Assembly (NCBI GenBank): GCA_031284065.1
Contig: JAITAP010000104.1
Coordinates: forward strand, 1 to 5,671
Reading direction: 5' to 3'
Source of the DNA: Prevotellaceae bacterium
GTDB taxonomy: Bacteria; Bacteroidota; Bacteroidia; Bacteroidales; UBA932
DNA: 5,671 nt
The position numbers and the translations under genes were made by a program. Position 1 is the first letter of the stretch; every line of letters begins with the position of its first letter. The notes below the pieces were generated by a model. That model was given only the letters and a program-made list of their open reading frames with translations. It was not told where the DNA came from and made no database searches. Shown here piece after piece: positions 1 through 5,611 of the stretch.

Positions 1-34
1 CGTAATCCATTAGCGCAGGGCAACGCCCTACGAA
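1..34. repeat. Palindromic repeat module with AGGGC-AAC-GCCCT core (left copy)
   Basis: The core at 14-32 folds as an 8-bp stem with one mismatch (c16/a30) around a 3-nt AAC loop. The whole 34-nt stretch recurs in direct orientation at 5557-5589 with about 31 of 34 positions matching. In the right copy the stem is perfect. This is seen directly by alignment. The element is non-coding and belongs to the dispersed palindromic family that flanks the nqr cluster. It probably continues to the left of the window, because in the right copy it is joined directly to a CCCTGAAAGGG arm. Confidence 0.75.
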
Positions 35-57
35 CGCCGCGCCCCCGCGCCTCCCCC

Positions 58-117
58 AAGCCCTGAAAGGGCGTAATCCGTTTTTTCCCGCAAATTGATT
101 TCGCCCTTTCAGGGCTT
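58..117. repeat. 60-bp nested inverted repeat, GAA-loop type (left copy)
   Basis: Two 21-nt arms (58-78 and 97-117) are reverse complements at 20 of 21 positions and enclose an 18-nt centre (79-96). Each arm is also a small hairpin, GCCCT-GAA-AGGGC, so the DNA can form either one long hairpin or two short ones. A sister element lies at 5612-5671 with a different arm core and an inverted centre. CCTCCC precedes the first arm. The architecture resembles REP/BIME or MITE-like non-autonomous elements, but no family name can be assigned from the sequence alone. Confidence 0.8.
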
Positions 118-169
118 AACCTGACGGCGATGAGCGTTAGCCTGCGGCCAGCGATAGCCCCCGCCTCCC
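118..169. repeat. Linker module of the left repeat block
   Basis: Positions 118-129 continue the inverted copy shared with 5530-5563; together 97-129 matches the reverse complement of that segment with one insertion and one substitution. Further on, a GCGTTAGCC(C/T)GCG motif is shared in direct orientation with about 5520-5530. The stretch ends in the CCTCCC box that precedes several of the hairpin arms. It has no coding appearance and is read as part of a mosaic repeat cluster. Confidence 0.5.
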
Positions 170-198
170 AAGCCCCGCAGGGACGCGCTTTGGGCGCG
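170..198. repeat. GCA-loop hairpin repeat plus adjacent CGCGC dyad
   Basis: Positions 170-185 are identical over 16 nt, in direct orientation, to 5421-5436 just after nqrE. The core is GCCCC-GCA-GGGAC; its second pair is a C/A mismatch on the plus strand but a U-G wobble in a minus-strand transcript. It overlaps a second small hairpin at 184-198 (CGCGC, TTTGG loop, GCGCG). It is the third loop variant of the family and is again preceded by CCTCCC. Confidence 0.65.
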
Positions 199-460
199 GC
201 AGCAAGTGTCGTTCCTGACTTTTGGGAAAATACAGGGGTTGGGCATACAATTTTTGGCAGGCGCTAAAAATTTTTTCTCCTGAGTATTCAAAATGTACGC
301 AAAAGCATTATCTTTGTGCTCGCTCAAAACCAGATGCTTTTTTCATAAAATCTACCGAAAATTGATTGATGAAGCAGCCAATAAAAAAATCAAAGGCAAC
401 ACCTTGTACCTTGAGCGCCGTACAGTAAGCCGCTAAAGCTCCTGTGGTCTTGATTTTTTA
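199..460. other. AT-richer intergenic stretch, no recognisable gene
   Basis: These 262 nt separate the left repeat block from the nqr promoter region. They are visibly more AT-rich than the repeats and the genes. The longest plus-strand frame with an ATG (293-436, 47 codons) matches no family I recognise and has no evident start signal. A hairpin at 301-341 and a loose inverted repeat (380-393 with 450-462) are the only structures seen. No tRNA, riboswitch or open frame of convincing composition was found. Confidence 0.5.
301..343 (+). terminator. Possible weak intrinsic terminator or structured RNA hairpin
   Basis: AAAAGCAT (301-308) pairs perfectly with ATGCTTTT (334-341). A second 4-bp stem, TTTG/CAAA (313-316 with 325-328), stacks inside across a small internal loop. 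The 3' arm runs into six consecutive T residues (338-343), as in an intrinsic terminator. Against this, the stem is AU-rich and weak, and no gene upstream in the window needs terminating. It could instead be a chance fold in AT-rich DNA. Confidence 0.25.
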
Positions 461-478
461 TTTCCATGCGCTTGGAAA
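461..478. promoter_or_regulatory. Candidate operator dyad TTTCCA-N6-TGGAAA
   Basis: A perfect 6-bp inverted repeat with a 6-nt spacer (461-466 and 473-478) covers the -33 side of the proposed nqr promoter. Position and spacing suit a dimeric regulator that would block RNA polymerase. No regulator is identified, and the same bases could form a small hairpin of no consequence. The link to regulation is an inference from position. Confidence 0.35.
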
Positions 479-501
479 ATCGAGTTTTTCATGTAATTTT
501 G
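471..501 (+). promoter_or_regulatory. Candidate Bacteroidota-type promoter for nqrABCDE
   Basis: TAATTTTG (494-501) fits the Bacteroidota housekeeping -7 consensus TAnnTTTG exactly. A 19-nt spacer separates it from CTTG (471-474), three of four matches to the TTTG -33 element. This spacing lies in the range reported for Bacteroides promoters. Transcription would begin near 506-510 and leave a leader of about 30 nt before the nqrA ATG. It is the best promoter candidate before the cluster; the intergenic gaps within the cluster show no comparable pair of boxes. Confidence 0.55.
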
Positions 502-538
502 TTGCCTTGTTTCAACGAAAGAACAACTTTATGCACGT

Positions 539-1894
539 ATGCAGCAAACCATTAAACTAAAGAAAGGGCTCAACATAGCATTGCGGGGTTTGCCCGAAAG
601 GGTTCTCCTCAAATGTCCATCCCCATCTTCTTACGCCATTAAGCCTACTGATTTTCACGGGTTGACGCCAAGAATGTTGCTGGCGCCGGGTAGCGTCGTC
701 AAGGCGGGGACGCCGGTTTTTTGCGACAAGTATAAGCCCGAAATACTTTTTGCCTCGCCTGTAAGCGGCACGCTCCAAGAGGTGGTGCGCGGCGAGCGTC
801 GGCAGATTTTGGAAGCTATAATCGTACCCGACGGGCAAAGCGCAAGCGAGCAGCACGCCGCTCCCGACCTGAAGACAGCGTCGCGCGAGGAGGTGGCGCA
901 GCTCATGCTCAGCGCGGGCGCGTGGCCTTTTCTGGTGCAGCGTCCCTACGGAGTTGTCGCCAACCCGCAGGCAACGCCCAAGGCCATCTTCATTTCGGGC
1001 TTCGACACGTCGCCGCTGGCCGCCGACGCCGACTACCTCGCGAACGGCGAAAGCGTGCCGTTCCAAAAAGGCATTGACGCGCTGAAAAAGCTGACGACGG
1101 GCAGCGTGCACCTTTCGCTCTGCGCCGACTACCCGGCCAACAACACGTTTGAGCGCGCCAAAGGCGTGGAGATACACCGCGTAAAAGGCGCACACCCCGC
1201 CGGCAACGTCGGCGTGCAAATACACCACATTGACCCCATCAACAAGGGCGACGTGGTGTGGACAATTGCCCCCCAGCACGTGATGGCGCTGGGGCGGCTC
1301 TTCATCAACGGCACGTACGACGTGTCGAAAATAGTTGCGCTGGTAGGCTCGGAGGTGAAGAGGCCGCGCTACTACCGCATGGTTGCCGGCGCCTCGCTGA
1401 GCGGGCTGGCGGAGCTCGTCAACGACGGCGGCGAGCGCAAGCGCGTGATTAGCGGCAACGTGCTCACCGGCGCAAAGGTCGGCATAAACGGGTACCTGGG
1501 CTTTTACAGCAACGAGGTAACGGTAATTCCCGAGGGCGATTGCTACGAGCCTTTGGGCTGGCTGATGCCGCGCCTCAAAAAGCTGAGCATGTCGCGCGCC
1601 TACTTTTCGTGGCTCACACCCCACAGGCAGTACGCCCTCAACACCAACCTCAACGGCGGGCAGCGCGCCTTTGTCGCCACCGGACAGTACGAGCGGGCGC
1701 TGCCTATGGACATACTGCCGGTTTATCTGGTAAAGGCAGCTATGGCGGGCGACGTAGAGCGCATGGAGCAGCTGGGAATTTACGAGGTGATAGAGGAAGA
1801 CCTCGCGCTGTGCGAGTTTGTGTGCGCCTCAAAGGTAGATGTGCAGCGCATCCTGCGAAAAGGCATCGACCTGATGATGGCAGAGGCAGGTTAA
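539..1894 (+). CDS. nqrA: Na+-translocating NADH:quinone reductase subunit A
   Basis: NqrA is the cytoplasmic, cofactor-poor subunit of Na+-NQR and packs against membrane subunit NqrB near the quinone site. The 451-residue length is normal for the family. Visible hallmarks are an N-terminal IKLKKGLNIAL segment (5-15), the barrel-sandwich motif SPVSGTLQEVVRGERR (73-88), KGAHPAGNVGVQIH (216-229), and TIAPQHVMALGRLFINGTY (242-260). A C-terminal CEFVC (C425, C429) is a remnant of the relationship to RnfC. It lacks the CxxCxxCxxxCP clusters of RnfC, which separates it from an Rnf complex. The ATG at 539 is chosen because the family N-terminus begins there; the ATG at 531 is in another frame that soon stops. 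No Shine-Dalgarno is seen, as is usual in Bacteroidota. It is the first gene of the operon, 47 nt before nqrB. Confidence 0.97.
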   Translation: MQQTIKLKKGLNIALRGLPERVLLKCPSPSSYAIKPTDFHGLTPRMLLAPGSVVKAGTPVFCDKYKPEILFASPVSGTLQEVVRGERRQILEAIIVPDGQSASEQHAAPDLKTASREEVAQLMLSAGAWPFLVQRPYGVVANPQATPKAIFISGFDTSPLAADADYLANGESVPFQKGIDALKKLTTGSVHLSLCADYPANNTFERAKGVEIHRVKGAHPAGNVGVQIHHIDPINKGDVVWTIAPQHVMALGRLFINGTYDVSKIVALVGSEVKRPRYYRMVAGASLSGLAELVNDGGERKRVISGNVLTGAKVGINGYLGFYSNEVTVIPEGDCYEPLGWLMPRLKKLSMSRAYFSWLTPHRQYALNTNLNGGQRAFVATGQYERALPMDILPVYLVKAAMAGDVERMEQLGIYEVIEEDLALCEFVCASKVDVQRILRKGIDLMMAEAG

Positions 1895-1941
1895 AATAAA
1901 AAGTTGGAGAACTTCCATAATTTTTAGGTTCAAGAATTTAC

Positions 1942-3126
1942 ATGAAGTCAATACGAAATTTTTTAGACAACGTCAAGCCCAGCTTTGAAAAGGGGAAGCG
2001 CTTGTACTTTTTACATTCAACGTTCGAGGCGTTTGAATCGCTGCTGTTTGTACCCAAAACGGTAACCACCGGGGGCTGCCACGTGCGCGACGCTATTGAC
2101 CTCAAGCGCACCATGACGGTGGTGATAGCGGCGCTTACGCCCGCCCTGCTGTTTGGGATTTGGAACGTGGGGTTTCAGCGCTACCTCTCCGTAAGCCACG
2201 AGGTGGGCTTTTGGAGCATTTTTGGGTACGGACTTGGCAAAATCCTCCCAATGCTGGCGGTATCCTACATAGTGGGCTTGGGGATTGAGTTTGCGGTGGC
2301 GCAAGTTCGCGGGCATGAGGTAAACGAGGGATTTCTGGCGTCGGGAATTCTTATTCCCATGATTATGCCGCCCGACCTGCCGCTGTGGATGCTGGCGCTG
2401 GCAACGGCCTTTGCCGTTATCATAGGCAAGGAGGTTTTTGGCGGCACGGGGATGAACATATTTAACCCCGCGCTGCTGGCGCGTGCCTTTGTATTTTTTT
2501 CGTACCCCTCGCACATGTCCGGCGACAGCATTTGGATTGGCGGGCTATCCGGCAGCACGGCGGTTGTTGACGGCTTTTCGGGCGCAACTCCACTGGCAAA
2601 GGCGTTTGCGGGGCAGCTGCCGTTTTCGGCGATGGAGGTCGAAAACATGTTTTGGGGATTTATCCCCGGCTCTGTGGGCGAAACCTCTACGGCAGCCATT
2701 CTGCTGGGAGCGGCGTTGCTTGTTTTTACAGGCGTAGGCAGCGGGCGCATCATGCTGTCGGTGGCGGCGGGCGGATTTCTCACAGGGTTGCTGTTTAACC
2801 GGATAGGCGCCAACGCCTACATGAATATTCCGGCGTACCAGCACCTCGTAATGGGAGGATTTGCTTTCGGCGCGGTATTCATGGCAACCGACCCCGTAAC
2901 CTCCTCGCAAACCGGCGTGGGGAAATGGATTTACGGCTTTCTCATCGGCGCCGTAGCAATTATAATTCGCGTGCTCAATCCGGCGTACCCCGAAGGAATG
3001 ATGCTCGCCATCCTACTTATGAACGCTTTTGCCCCGCTGATTGACCACTGCGTAGTGCAAGCCCACATACGCAGACGGCTCAACCGGGCAAAGCAAATTG
3101 TACAACAAGGTTATAAGCCAAAGTAA
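1942..3126 (+). CDS. nqrB: Na+-translocating NADH:quinone reductase subunit B, FMN-carrying membrane subunit
   Basis: NqrB is the large integral membrane subunit. In the family it carries a covalent FMN and a riboflavin, contributes to the ubiquinone-side site, and forms the Na+ path. The 394-residue protein starts with a soluble amphipathic segment (1-55) and then has repeated hydrophobic segments. The flavin site is DGFSGAT (210-216), with T216 the predicted phosphoester-linked Thr. Other conserved parts are RDAIDLKRTM (49-58), GKEVFGGTGMNIFNPALLAR (162-181), SVGETS (244-249), MATDPVTSSQT (314-324), and NPAYPEGMMLAILLMNAFAP (346-365). The DGxSGAT motif is shared with RnfD, but the length, the N-terminal segment and the NqrA/C/D/E neighbours fix it as NqrB. 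The ATG gives the expected family N-terminus. Its stop lies 3 nt before nqrC, implying co-transcription and possible translational coupling. Confidence 0.97.
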   Translation: MKSIRNFLDNVKPSFEKGKRLYFLHSTFEAFESLLFVPKTVTTGGCHVRDAIDLKRTMTVVIAALTPALLFGIWNVGFQRYLSVSHEVGFWSIFGYGLGKILPMLAVSYIVGLGIEFAVAQVRGHEVNEGFLASGILIPMIMPPDLPLWMLALATAFAVIIGKEVFGGTGMNIFNPALLARAFVFFSYPSHMSGDSIWIGGLSGSTAVVDGFSGATPLAKAFAGQLPFSAMEVENMFWGFIPGSVGETSTAAILLGAALLVFTGVGSGRIMLSVAAGGFLTGLLFNRIGANAYMNIPAYQHLVMGGFAFGAVFMATDPVTSSQTGVGKWIYGFLIGAVAIIIRVLNPAYPEGMMLAILLMNAFAPLIDHCVVQAHIRRRLNRAKQIVQQGYKPK

Positions 3127-3129
3127 ACC

Positions 3130-4122
3130 ATGAACAAGGACAGTAACAAATACATCTACATATACTCCATTGCGCTGGTGGTGATAGTGGCGGCGGCGCT
3201 GTCGGTAGCGGCAACGCTCCTCAAGCCTTTTCAGCAAAAAAATGTTGAGGTGGAGAAAAAGCAAAGCATACTGTTCTCCGTGCGCAAGGCGGCGGACGCA
3301 GAGAGCGCAAAAAACAAGCGGCAGTACGTTGAAGACGAATACGCAAAGTACATTACCGGCAGCTGCGTGCTCAACTCGCTCGGCGTGGAGGAGGAAGGCG
3401 ACGCCTTTGAGGTAAACCTTGAGGAGGAAATGGCAAAACCTGCCGCCGACCGCCGACTTCCGGTGTTTACTTGCACGGACGACGACAGCACGCTTAAGTA
3501 CATTATTCCGGTGCGCGGCGCAGGCCTGTGGGGAGCCCTCTGGGGCTACGTGGCGCTGCACGACGACTTCTCCACCATCTACGGCGTAGTATTCGACCAC
3601 AAGGGCGAAACGCCGGGGCTGGGCGCAGAGCTGTCAACGCCGGAGTTTCAGCGGCAGTTTGCAGGGAAGCAGCTGTTTGACGCCGCCGCAACATTCACCT
3701 CCGTAAAAATCGTAAAAGGCGGCGGCACGCAAGGCCGCCCGCACGAGGTGGACGCTATTTCGGGCGGCACTATCACAAGCCAGGGGGTGGAAAAAATGCT
3801 GTGGGATAACTTGAGCGCCTACCTGCGCTACTTCAAAGCGCAGCAGCAAGGCAAGATTGCCCGGCAAAAGCAGGCGGACGAAGAAAAAGAGGCGAACCTG
3901 CAACCGGTCGTTGCCGTGAGGAGAGAGCCTTTGCCTGCGCTCAATCCGTTTGCCGGCAACGCCGCCACATTGCCCGCCGACGGGCAGGCAACGGAGTACG
4001 CAGCAACAAGCGCAGCCGATACCCTCCCGCTCCCAAAAGCGAACGCCGGAAGCGAAAGCGTACCGCACGATACGCTGCAACAAGGCGTGCAACAGGATGT
4101 GCAACAAACAGAAGAACTATAA
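3130..4122 (+). CDS. nqrC: Na+-translocating NADH:quinone reductase subunit C, FMN-binding, with C-terminal extension
   Basis: NqrC holds a covalent FMN in a domain outside the cytoplasm, anchored by an N-terminal helix, and passes electrons on towards NqrB. One hydrophobic segment is visible at about residues 8-32. The FMN-binding domain follows, including GLWGALWGYVAL (132-143), GETPGLGAEL (159-168) and the flavin site DAISGGTITSQG (208-219). T214 is the predicted attachment residue; the family consensus is SGAT, here with Gly in place of Ala. The expected domain end is near residue 240. A hydrophilic, Gln/Ala/Pro/Glu-rich tail of about 90 residues then runs to residue 330, with a near-repeat QQGVQQDVQQ (318-327). 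From memory, family members are usually about 230-260 residues, so this one is long. The stop at 4120-4122 directly abuts the nqrD ATG. Confidence 0.95.
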   Translation: MNKDSNKYIYIYSIALVVIVAAALSVAATLLKPFQQKNVEVEKKQSILFSVRKAADAESAKNKRQYVEDEYAKYITGSCVLNSLGVEEEGDAFEVNLEEEMAKPAADRRLPVFTCTDDDSTLKYIIPVRGAGLWGALWGYVALHDDFSTIYGVVFDHKGETPGLGAELSTPEFQRQFAGKQLFDAAATFTSVKIVKGGGTQGRPHEVDAISGGTITSQGVEKMLWDNLSAYLRYFKAQQQGKIARQKQADEEKEANLQPVVAVRREPLPALNPFAGNAATLPADGQATEYAATSAADTLPLPKANAGSESVPHDTLQQGVQQDVQQTEEL

Positions 4123-4770
4123 ATGGAAAAAGAACCTTTGTTTTCGGCAAAAAGCCTCAAGCTGCTCACCGACCCGCTGGGGCGCAGCAACCCCGTAACG
4201 ACGCTGGTGCTGGGCATTTGCTCTGCGCTGGCGGTAACGGTAAAGCTGGAGCCTGCGGTAGTCATGGCCATTTCGGTAACGGCGGTGATAGCCGTTTCCA
4301 ACGTCATTATGTCAATGCTGCGCAACACCATTCCCAACCGTATCCGCATTATCGTGCAGCTGGTGGTGATTTCGCTGCTGGTTATCCTTGTTGACCAAAT
4401 ACTACGCGCGTTTGCCTACACCGTAAGCAAGCAGCTGTCGGTATTTGTGGGGCTGATTATTACCAACTGCATTGTCATGGGGCGCATAGAGGCGTTTGCG
4501 CTAAGCAACAAGCCGCTGCCGGCGCTCATCGACGGCATAGGCAACGGCTTGGGCTACGGCGTTATCCTTGTAACGGTAGCCTTTTTCCGCGAGCTGCTCG
4601 GGTCGGGCACGCTGTGGGGCTACCGCATTATCCCCAGTAGCTTTTACGTGGCCAACGGCGGCGTGTACGAAAACAACGGGCTGGTAATACTGCCCCCCAT
4701 GGCGCTTATTTTGCTGGGCATTATCATCTGGATACAGCGCAGCCGCAACAAAAATCTAACAGAACATTAA
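4123..4770 (+). CDS. nqrD: Na+-translocating NADH:quinone reductase subunit D
   Basis: NqrD is a small integral membrane subunit of the NqrDE/RnfAE family. It forms an inverted-topology pair with NqrE, and the two bind an intramembrane [2Fe-2S] cluster. The 215-residue protein has about six hydrophobic segments (roughly 24-40, 43-64, 73-93, 102-123, 140-158 and 182-204). The cluster ligands expected from the family are visible as C33 in GICSALAVTV and C116 in TNCIVMGRIEAFA. Also conserved are NTIPNRIRIIVQL (68-80) and FFRELLGSGTLWGY. The start ATG follows the nqrC stop with no gap, which makes translational coupling likely. RnfE is the paralogous alternative, but the nqrABC neighbours exclude it. 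Confidence 0.96.
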   Translation: MEKEPLFSAKSLKLLTDPLGRSNPVTTLVLGICSALAVTVKLEPAVVMAISVTAVIAVSNVIMSMLRNTIPNRIRIIVQLVVISLLVILVDQILRAFAYTVSKQLSVFVGLIITNCIVMGRIEAFALSNKPLPALIDGIGNGLGYGVILVTVAFFRELLGSGTLWGYRIIPSSFYVANGGVYENNGLVILPPMALILLGIIIWIQRSRNKNLTEH

Positions 4771-4793
4771 CGTGTAATACATTTCAGGGAAAA

Positions 4794-5411
4794 ATGGGAG
4801 ATATAGTCAACATATTTGTCAAGTCAATCTTCATTGACAATATGATTTTTGCGTACTTTTTGGGAATGTGCTCCTACCTTGCCGTTTCCAAGAGCGTAAA
4901 GATTTCGGCAGGGCTTGGGTTGGCGGTGGTCGCCATGCTGCTGGTAACCGTTCCGGTCAACTACCTGCTCAACAAGTACGTGCTAAGTAGCGGTGCGCTG
5001 GCGTGGATAAGCGCGGATTTCAGGAGCGTAGATTTGAGCTTTCTGTCGTTCATCGTCTTCATTGCCGTCATTGCCTCCATTGTGCAGATAGTGGAGATGG
5101 TGGTAGAGCGGTTTGCGCCGGCGCTGTACTCGTCGCTGGGCATCTTTTTGCCGCTCATTGCGGTGAACTGCGCCATACTTGGCGGCTCGCTGTTCATGCA
5201 GGAGCGCGGGTACCAAACGCTTGGCGAGGCCGCTGCGTTCGGGTTAGGCTCGGGGACAGGCTGGCTGCTGGCAATTGTAGGCGTTGCCGCCATTCGCGAA
5301 AAGTTAGCCTACTCCAACGTTCCCGCGCCGCTTCGAGGATTAGGCATTACCTTTATCATTACAGGGCTGATGGGCATTGCTTTCATGGGCTTTATGGGCG
5401 TAAAGCTGTAA
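4794..5411 (+). CDS. nqrE: Na+-translocating NADH:quinone reductase subunit E
   Basis: NqrE is the second small membrane subunit of the NqrDE/RnfAE family and partners NqrD. The 205-residue length is normal. Family signatures are VKSIFIDNMIFAYFLGMC at the N-terminus, with C26, and PLIAVNCAILGGSLFM (120-135), with C126. These two cysteines are the predicted NqrE ligands of the [2Fe-2S] cluster shared with NqrD C33 and C116. Six hydrophobic segments are visible (about 13-30, 38-60, 84-103, 112-133, 146-165 and 182-203). The start is 23 nt after nqrD. An AGGGA lies only 3 nt before the ATG, too close to count as a classical ribosome-binding site. It is the last gene in the window; the expected nqrF does not follow before a repeat block begins. 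Confidence 0.97.
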   Translation: MGDIVNIFVKSIFIDNMIFAYFLGMCSYLAVSKSVKISAGLGLAVVAMLLVTVPVNYLLNKYVLSSGALAWISADFRSVDLSFLSFIVFIAVIASIVQIVEMVVERFAPALYSSLGIFLPLIAVNCAILGGSLFMQERGYQTLGEAAAFGLGSGTGWLLAIVGVAAIREKLAYSNVPAPLRGLGITFIITGLMGIAFMGFMGVKL

Positions 5412-5435
5412 AAAAAGTAAAAGCCCCGCAGGGAC
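5410..5435 (-). terminator. Possible minus-strand terminator made by a repeat hairpin and A-tract
   Basis: Read on the minus strand, the hairpin GUCCC-UGC-GGGGC (5435-5423) forms a 5-bp stem with one U-G wobble. It is followed by a U-rich tail from the plus-strand A-runs at 5410-5422. On the plus strand the same stem has a C/A mismatch and no T-tract after it, so it would not serve nqrE. It would suit a convergent gene to the right, which is not visible here. The stem is short, so the call is tentative. Confidence 0.3.
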
Positions 5436-5438
5436 GAC
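5421..5438. repeat. GCA-loop hairpin repeat immediately after nqrE
   Basis: Positions 5421-5436 are identical over 16 nt to 170-185 upstream of nqrA and closely match 5485-5500. The repeat starts 9 nt after the nqrE stop, so the repeat block replaces any usual operon spacer. In the nqr transcript it lies directly in the 3' region, where such hairpins can affect mRNA decay; that role is inference. Confidence 0.65.
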
Positions 5439-5445
5439 ATTTAAG

Positions 5446-5469
5446 TTGAGAATTGAGAGTTGAGAGTTG
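5446..5469. repeat. Tandem heptamer TTGAGAR, 3.4 units
   Basis: TTGAGAA, TTGAGAG and TTGAGAG follow head to tail at 5446-5466, with TTG continuing to 5469. It is AT-rich and sits between two GCA-loop hairpin copies. It could be a slippage-prone microsatellite. No coding frame or binding protein is suggested by the sequence. Confidence 0.8.
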
Positions 5470-5484
5470 TTGCTTGCGCCGGGC

Positions 5485-5502
5485 AAGTCCCGCAGGGACG
5501 AC
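5485..5502. repeat. GCA-loop hairpin repeat, perfect stem variant
   Basis: GTCCC (5487-5491), GCA loop and GGGAC (5495-5499) form a perfect 5-bp stem. It differs from the copy at 5421-5438 by one base (C to T), which repairs the mismatched pair. The flanking AAG and CGAC are the same in both copies. It is the same family as 170-185. Confidence 0.7.
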
Positions 5503-5529
5503 GCTTGATTAACCGTAGGCGTTAGCCCG

Positions 5530-5563
5530 CGCCATCAGGTTAAAGCCCTGAAAGGGCGAAATC
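5530..5563. repeat. GAA-loop repeat arm, inverted partner of 97-129
   Basis: The reverse complement of this 34-nt segment matches 97-129 with one inserted base and one substitution. The 21 nt at 5543-5563 are a perfect match to the reverse complement of 97-117. The core is GCCCT-GAA-AGGGC. Together with 97-129 it gives long, almost identical inverted copies on either side of the nqr operon. Confidence 0.75.
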
Positions 5564-5589
5564 ATTAGCGTAGGGCAACGCCCTACGAA
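5557..5589. repeat. Palindromic repeat module with TAGGGC-AAC-GCCCTA core (right copy)
   Basis: The core at 5569-5587 is a perfect 8-bp stem with an AAC loop. The module is a direct repeat of 1-34, and here it is fused to the preceding GAA-loop arm (5543-5563). No gene is present. Confidence 0.75.
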
Positions 5590-5611
5590 AAAAATGCGAT
5601 ACGTCCTCCCC

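Noticed and set aside
309..316. Second TAnnTTTG match (TATCTTTG), a possible extra -7 box
   Set aside because: No TTTG-like -33 element lies 18-21 nt upstream, and it falls inside the hairpin at 301-341, far from any gene start.
109..327. Minus-strand open frame of 72 codons across the left repeat block
   Set aside because: It begins at a TTG codon, and about half of it translates the palindromic repeats. Such frames arise wherever these repeats occur and do not indicate a gene.
293..436. Plus-strand open frame of 47 codons upstream of the nqr promoter
   Set aside because: An in-frame stop lies just before it, there is no convincing start signal, and I recognise no family in the translation. 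Its AT-rich codon use differs from the nqr genes. It may be a chance frame or a decayed fragment.
380..462. Loose inverted repeat (380-393 against 450-462) that could bound a small element
   Set aside because: The arms are mostly A- and T-runs with a one-base length difference, and the 56-nt interior is unpaired. This is expected by chance in AT-rich DNA.
557..1624. Long minus-strand open frame (355 codons) opposite nqrA
   Set aside because: It lies wholly antisense to a strongly supported nqrA. GC-rich codon use on the plus strand suppresses stops in this frame, and its translation is Arg/His/Val-rich without family features.
1901..1914. AAGTT-GGAG-AACTT dyad between nqrA and nqrB
   Set aside because: The stem is 5 bp and AT-rich with no T-tract after it. 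It is too weak to call an attenuator or terminator within an operon.
539..5411. Rnf complex instead of Na+-NQR
   Set aside because: The first gene lacks RnfC-type 4Fe-4S cysteine clusters, no RnfB ferredoxin-like gene is present, and gene order and lengths fit nqrABCDE.
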